Source of the DNA: JBFLVN01 sp040758475
GTDB lineage: Bacteria > JAGRBM01
Assembly: GCA_040758475.1 (NCBI GenBank)
Contig: JBFLVN010000078.1
Coordinates: 1-13,905, forward strand
Reading direction: 5' to 3'
DNA: 13,905 nt
Shown: piece by piece, positions 12,674 to 13,905 of the stretch
Layout: every line of letters starts with the position of its first letter
How positions within the stretch are numbered: position 1 is the stretch's first letter
Program-made: the position numbers and the translations under genes
Notes under the pieces: model-generated
Told to the model about the DNA's origin: nothing
The model's database searches: none
What the model saw: only the letters and a program-made list of their open reading frames with translations

Positions 12674-13861
12674 TCAGTGCTGAGCGGCCGCCGCCGCGGG
12701 GCGCTCGACCTGGCAACTCCAATGGAGGTCTTCGAGCTTCTTGATGGTGGGGCTTTTCCCGCACAGGGGGCATTCGGGGTCCCGCCGCAGGCGCCGCTCG
12801 TGGAATTTCATGTCGAGGGCGTCGTACTGGAGGAGCCGGCCCACCAGGGTCTTTCCCTGCCCCAGGACGTGCTTGATCGCTTCGGTGGCCTGGATGACGC
12901 CGATGATGCCGGGAAGAACCCCCAGCACCCCCGCCTCCGCGCAGGAAGGGGCCATGTCGGCCGGCGTGGGTTCGGGATACAGGCAGCGGTAGCAGGGCCC
13001 GTCGTGCGGGAGGAAAAAGGTCGCCTGTCCCTCGAACCGAAAGATGGACCCGTGGACGTTGGGCTTGTTCATCATCACGCAGGCGTCGTTGACGAGGTAG
13101 CGGGTCGTGAAATTGTCCGTGCCGTCCACGATCACGTCGTAGGGCTCGAAAATATCGGCCACGTTCTCGCTCGTCAGGTGAACCGGGTGCTTGACGACCT
13201 TGATCCCCGGATTGAGGGAGCGAAGCCGCTCGTAGGCCGAATCCACCTTGGGCTTCCCGATCCACTCTTCGCCGTGGAGGATCTGGCGCTGGAGGTTGGA
13301 GCGATCCACCACGTCGTTGTCGATGATCCCGATGGTGCCGACGCCGGCGGCCGCGAGATAGAGGGCCGCTGGCGAGCCGAGTCCACCCGCGCCGATGAGG
13401 AGCATCTTGGAAGCGAGGAGTTTCTTCTGCCCGTCTTCCCCAACTTCCGGGATAATGAGGTGGCGCGAGTAGCGCTGGCGGTCCTCTGCCGTCAAAAAAT
13501 GCGGGACGTCGAACTTGTGCCCCGCGTTCTTCCAGCCGTTAAAACCCCCGGCGAGGCTCTCCACGTTCGTGTAACCGAGCGCCGCCAGATCGCGGGCGGC
13601 AAAAGCCGAGCGGTTTCCCCCCGCGCAGTAGACCACCACCTTGGCGCTCTTGTCGTGAACGACGTCCTCGATGCGCATTTCGAGAAAACCCCGGGGGATG
13701 AACTTGGCCCCGGGAATCTGTCCCTGTTCGGCCTCGTCCCGCTCGCGGACGTCGATGAGTGCGATCGCCTCGCCACCGTCGAGCCGCTTCTTTAAATTGT
13801 CCGCCGAGACCTCGACGATCTCCTTCTTGATCTTGGCGAGCAGGTCCTTGGCTGTGGGCAT
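12674..13861 (-). CDS. moeB: Rhodanese-ThiF/MoeB fusion (sulfur-carrier adenylyltransferase)
   Basis: This 395-residue two-domain protein begins with a rhodanese (about 15-118; LIDVRE, active-site C79 in YCAGGNRS, SLAGGFNGW). An E1-like MoeB/ThiF domain follows, starting at RYSRHLIIPEVGEDGQ. The ATP site is GAGGLGS (157-163), with the family segments DNDVVDRSNLQRQ and DGTDNFTTRYLVND. Zinc ligands form two CxxC pairs (C290/C293, C364/C367), and CAEAGVLGVLPG holds the E1-type Cys (C307). Such proteins activate the C-terminal GG of MoaD/ThiS-type carriers and supply sulfur for molybdopterin, thiamine or thiolated compounds. The better-known fusions (MOCS3, MoeZ) carry the rhodanese at the C-terminus, so this order is reversed. 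The ATG at 13861 has GGAG 6 nt upstream; a TTG at 13873 is less likely. No carrier gene is in the window. Confidence 0.92.
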   Translation of the reverse strand: MPTAKDLLAKIKKEIVEVSADNLKKRLDGGEAIALIDVRERDEAEQGQIPGAKFIPRGFLEMRIEDVVHDKSAKVVVYCAGGNRSAFAARDLAALGYTNVESLAGGFNGWKNAGHKFDVPHFLTAEDRQRYSRHLIIPEVGEDGQKKLLASKMLLIGAGGLGSPAALYLAAAGVGTIGIIDNDVVDRSNLQRQILHGEEWIGKPKVDSAYERLRSLNPGIKVVKHPVHLTSENVADIFEPYDVIVDGTDNFTTRYLVNDACVMMNKPNVHGSIFRFEGQATFFLPHDGPCYRCLYPEPTPADMAPSCAEAGVLGVLPGIIGVIQATEAIKHVLGQGKTLVGRLLQYDALDMKFHERRLRRDPECPLCGKSPTIKKLEDLHWSCQVERPAAAAAQH

Positions 13862-13867
13862 GAACTT

Positions 13868-13871
13868 CTCC
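13868..13871 (-). promoter_or_regulatory. Shine-Dalgarno site deciding the start at 13861
   Basis: GGAG lies 6 nt before the ATG at 13861. It would fall inside the coding region if the TTG at 13873 were used. The 25 bp beyond it hold a small GC palindrome (GCCCG/CGGGC, 13877-13881 with 13887-13891). Confidence 0.65.
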
Positions 13872-13905
13872 AAACCGCCCGAAGGCCGGGCCGGCGGTGC
13901 TCCTT

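Noticed and set aside
12674..12685. CTCAGTGCTGAG palindrome as a terminator of the MoeB-like gene
   Set aside because: The palindrome is only 5 bp with a 2-nt centre and overlaps the stop codon. The following pyrimidine stretch is broken by C residues.
12677..13795. 372-codon + strand open frame opposite the MoeB-like gene
   Set aside because: Same reason: the - strand frame carries all active-site and zinc motifs, while the + strand frame has none.

Overview
The window reads as a compact, high-G+C bacterial chromosome segment. Most genes start at clear Shine-Dalgarno sites and spacers are short. There are no transposases, integrases, phage genes, tRNAs, rRNAs or CRISPR arrays. The gene set is mainly redox enzymes typical of a free-living, probably Gram-negative, environmental bacterium. 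I cannot place the lineage from the sequence alone.

Layout. On the + strand, 66-1517 holds an AttH/CrtC-like lipocalin-fold protein followed closely by an NTF2/SnoaL-like protein. A 175-bp spacer follows, containing a long perfectly nested hairpin (1589-1650). Next come an AhpD-like protein with a CPYC motif (1693-2028), an imperfect inverted repeat of about 40-nt arms built from 10-nt CACAGAT units (2031-2144), and the arsenosugar-type radical SAM protein ArsS (2153-3202). The - strand then carries dienelactone hydrolase, aldo/keto reductase and class 3 aldehyde dehydrogenase, transcribed in that order (6378 down to 3203). A 166-bp divergent spacer separates these from a + strand run of a second aldo/keto reductase, a type II NADH dehydrogenase and a single-domain rhodanese (6545-9312). 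The rest is a - strand run: a rhodanese-ThiF/MoeB fusion (13861-12674), a GMC oxidoreductase small subunit and its GMC partner (GTGA overlap), a sterol-desaturase/fatty-acid-hydroxylase family membrane protein, and a pterin-4a-carbinolamine dehydratase (ending at 9313).

How the genes may work together. The AhpD-like/ArsS pair is the known companion set for arsenosugar-type organoarsenic metabolism, but no ArsM methyltransferase is in the window. The last - strand cluster is the most suggestive part. It joins a di-iron membrane hydroxylase to the enzyme that recycles oxidised tetrahydrobiopterin and to a two-subunit GMC dehydrogenase resembling long-chain alcohol oxidases. A fatty-aldehyde-type ALDH lies about 5 kb away. 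Together these could form a pterin-dependent ether-lipid or fatty-alcohol oxidation route. This is inference only.

Architecture. Both convergent gene pairs end with stop codons directly abutting (TAGCTA at 3200-3205, TGATCA at 9310-9315), leaving no spacer for terminators. A motif, TAGACTCCGGCC, recurs at similar distances ahead of three - strand transcription units and looks like a -10 promoter region.
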